This document shows positions 5,330 to 7,054 of a stretch of 7,054 nt of DNA, piece after piece. Position numbers and translations under genes: made by a program. Within the stretch, counting starts at the first letter, position 1. Every line of letters begins with the position of its first letter. Below the pieces are notes generated by a model. It saw only the letters and a program-made list of their open reading frames with translations. It had not been told where the DNA came from and ran no database searches. Source of the DNA: Ramlibacter sp. (GTDB lineage: Bacteria; Pseudomonadota; Gammaproteobacteria; Burkholderiales; Burkholderiaceae_C); assembly GCA_021156245.1 (NCBI GenBank), contig JAJNBO010000131.1:1-7054 (forward strand), given 5' to 3'.

Positions 5330-6523
5330 GTGCGCACCGCCACCGCCGCCGGCGCCGCCCGGCCCGCCGCCATGCCCGCGGTGTTGTGGCCGCTGCTGTT
5401 CGGCAACTTCGTCATCGGCACCGGCGTGATGACGGTGCCCGGCACCCTGAACGAAATCAGCGGCTCGCTGGACGTCTCGGTGGCCAGCGCCGGGCAACTC
5501 ATTTCCGCGGGTGCGGTGCTGATGTGCGTGGGCGCGCCCCTGTGCGCCGCGCTCGTGGCGGGCTGGGACCGGCGCCGCCTGCTCGCACTGTCGATGGCCT
5601 GGTATGCGCTGCTGCACCTGGCCTGCGCGCTGGCGCCCAACTTCGCCTGGCTGCTGCCGTTGCGCGTGCTGGCGCTCGTCGCTCCCGCCATCTTCACCCC
5701 GCAGGCCGCATCGTGTGTCGGCCTCCTGGTGCCCCCGGAGCTGCGCGGGAGGGCCATCACCTTCATCTTCGTCGGCTGGTCGGTGGCCTCGGTGCTCGGC
5801 ATGCCGCTCGCGGCGTTCGTGGGCGGCACGTTGGGCTGGCGCGCGGCCTTCGCGGTGGTCGCGTTGCTGAGCGTGGTGAGCGCGGCTTGGGTCTGGCGCT
5901 CGATGCCCGACGGCGTCAAGCCGCTCGCATTGTCGAAGGCGGCGTGGAGCGAGACGTTCCGGTCCGGCGCGTTGATGACCTGCGTGTCGGTGACCGTCCT
6001 GTTCGCAGCCGGGCAGTTCGTGCTGTTCTCCTATTTCGCGCCCTACTTCAAGGCGAAACTGGACGTCACGCCCAGCGCGCTGAGCCTGTTCTTCATGTGG
6101 TTCGGAGCGTTCGGCCTGCTGGGGAACATGGTGATGTCGAAGTACATCGACCGCATCGGCGCGCCGCACTCGGTGATGATCGGCGTGGGCCTGATGGCCA
6201 TCAGCATGGCGGCGTTTCCGCTCGGCACGACGCTATGGCTGGCCGCTCTGGTGTGCGTTCCGTGGGCGCTCGGCTGCTTTTCCTCCAACTCCGCGCAGCA
6301 GGCCCGCCTGGTCGGCATCGCGCCGCCGCTGGCTGCCGCGTCCGTCGCGCTCAATTCGTCGGCGATGTACGCGGGCCAGGCAATTGGCGCGGCCAGCGGC
6401 GGCTGGCTGATCTCGCGGGGCGCGATGGACTGGCTGCACTGGGCCGGCCTGGTGGGCCTGCTCGCCTCGATGGCTGCCAGCGCGCTGGCGACGCACTACA
6501 CCAGGCGCCGCGCTGCGACCTAG
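5330..6523 (+). CDS. MFS transporter, DHA1-like (AraJ/NepI/YdhP type)
   Basis: Inner-membrane secondary transporter of the major facilitator superfamily, probably a proton-coupled exporter; substrate unknown. The 397-residue protein has about 12 hydrophobic helices, six (roughly 17-188) and six (roughly 215-388) separated by a polar loop at 189-212. Motif A is AGWDRRRLL at 77-85 between helices 2 and 3, with a second-half echo KYIDRIGA at 271-278. GMPLAAFVGGTLGWR at 157-171 is the helix 5 motif C typical of drug/metabolite antiporters. The start is uncertain: GTG at 5330 (8 bases after the dehydrogenase stop) or ATG at 5372, which drops 14 Ala/Arg-rich residues. Neither has a ribosome site, so translation is likely coupled to the upstream gene. 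Its TAG overlaps the opposing gene's stop by two bases. Pairing with a dehydrogenase suggests export of a metabolite, but this is conjecture. Confidence 0.93.
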   Translation: MRTATAAGAARPAAMPAVLWPLLFGNFVIGTGVMTVPGTLNEISGSLDVSVASAGQLISAGAVLMCVGAPLCAALVAGWDRRRLLALSMAWYALLHLACALAPNFAWLLPLRVLALVAPAIFTPQAASCVGLLVPPELRGRAITFIFVGWSVASVLGMPLAAFVGGTLGWRAAFAVVALLSVVSAAWVWRSMPDGVKPLALSKAAWSETFRSGALMTCVSVTVLFAAGQFVLFSYFAPYFKAKLDVTPSALSLFFMWFGAFGLLGNMVMSKYIDRIGAPHSVMIGVGLMAISMAAFPLGTTLWLAALVCVPWALGCFSSNSAQQARLVGIAPPLAAASVALNSSAMYAGQAIGAASGGWLISRGAMDWLHWAGLVGLLASMAASALATHYTRRRAAT

Positions 6524-7054
6524 CCGCGGCCGCGGCCCGAGTCGGGCGGGTCGTCCGGCCGCGGGTCCAGGTCGAAATCCAGCGGTGGCAGGGTCTCGGG
6601 TTCGTCGTCTTCTTCCGGCGCCGTCACGTCGATGTCCACTCCCAGGTTCGGTGATGCCGGCGGCACGAGCAGCAGGTCGACGTCGGGCCGCGGTCGCTCG
6701 GCCGCATCCAGGTCGTGCAGCGGCTGCAGCGAGGTGTCGCTGAAGTTCGTGCTGCGCGGCAGGTCCCGCGGAGCCGAATCCACGGGCGCGATGTCCGTCG
6801 CGATGTGGTACAGCAGCACCAGTTCGCGATAGGCCTCGAGGCTGAAGGACTCCGCACCCAGGACGCCCGGCTTACGGAAGATCGATTCCTCGATGACGTC
6901 GAGAACCCGCCGCGTGGGCCACAACGCGACGATGCGGCTCAACGCGCGCTCGTAGCGCTCGAGCGTCGGGGTCGGCTGGGCGAAGTGATCGAAGTCCGGC
7001 ACCTCGCCCGAGAAACGCTGGCGGACCTCGCGGCGCAGCCGGTCGACGACCCCG
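6520..7054 (-). CDS. Unrecognised protein with acidic proline-rich tail (5' end outside window)
   Basis: I do not recognise this protein. The reading frame is open to the right edge of the window (upstream codons read GVVDRLRREVRQRFSGE), so the gene probably starts outside; a GTG at 7002 would give 160 residues but has no good ribosome site. From that GTG, residues 10-70 look like a helical domain (TLERYERALSRIVALWP, RRVLDVIEESIF, FSLEAYRELVLLYHIATDIAP). Residues 98-155 form an acidic, proline-rich, probably disordered tail rich in D, E and P (for example APEEDDEPETLPPLDFDLDP), and the end is GRGRG. No signal peptide, membrane helix or catalytic motif is visible in the available part. It converges on the MFS transporter with the stop codons overlapping in CTAG. 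Confidence 0.75.
   Translation of the reverse strand, partial: GVVDRLRREVRQRFSGEVPDFDHFAQPTPTLERYERALSRIVALWPTRRVLDVIEESIFRKPGVLGAESFSLEAYRELVLLYHIATDIAPVDSAPRDLPRSTNFSDTSLQPLHDLDAAERPRPDVDLLLVPPASPNLGVDIDVTAPEEDDEPETLPPLDFDLDPRPDDPPDSGRGRG

Noticed and set aside
5228..6169. A 313-codon minus-strand frame opposite the dehydrogenase end and transporter
   Set aside because: Gln/Arg/His-rich shadow with no ribosome site and no family resemblance.
5386..6654. A 422-codon + strand frame inside the MFS gene
   Set aside because: The product is a low-complexity Arg/Gly/Ala sequence, while the other frame gives a clear 12-helix transporter with family motifs.

Overview
The window reads as a very GC-rich chromosomal segment of a betaproteobacterium, most likely in Burkholderiales near Comamonadaceae (Ramlibacter/Variovorax type). 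This is inferred from protein character (adenylate kinase, a LexA with a long hinge, the D-2-hydroxyacid dehydrogenase), codon bias and tight gene packing; no database search was possible. There are nine genes. Eight appear complete and one runs off the right edge. I see no tRNA, rRNA, CRISPR array, insertion sequence or phage gene, and no gene-free stretch longer than about 115 bases.

Left part (30-2524): adk lies on the + strand. Facing it is a three-gene minus-strand cluster, read from 2524 down to 687: a cytoplasmic L-asparaginase, a four-helix membrane protein resembling DUF6644, and a small exported protein resembling DUF6152. Asparaginase and the membrane protein share a TGATG stop/start overlap, and the exported protein follows 18 bases later behind a strong ribosome binding site, so the three look like an operon.

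Centre (2525-3692): a 71-base AT-rich divergent region separates the asparaginase operon from lexA. It holds two adjoining LexA-type operators: CTGT-N8-ACAG at 2536-2551 and TACTG-N10-CAGTA at 2553-2572. They explain lexA autoregulation and, from their position, may also place the asparaginase operon under SOS control. Downstream of lexA comes a hairpin and then a 102-residue protein of unknown function.

Right part (3706-7054): a DUF1993 (DinB-like fold) gene on the minus strand is divergent from a D-2-hydroxyacid dehydrogenase, followed after 8 bases by an MFS transporter, probably as a two-gene operon. The transporter converges on the 3' part of an unrecognised gene with an acidic, proline-rich tail.

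The main leads are the shared LexA operators between lexA and an asparaginase operon; the pairing of a histidine-rich exported protein (mature end predicted HH, plus an NPH motif) with a histidine-containing membrane protein, which recalls CopC/CopD architecture; and the small uncharacterised protein after lexA. Most of the rest is ordinary housekeeping or accessory metabolism.
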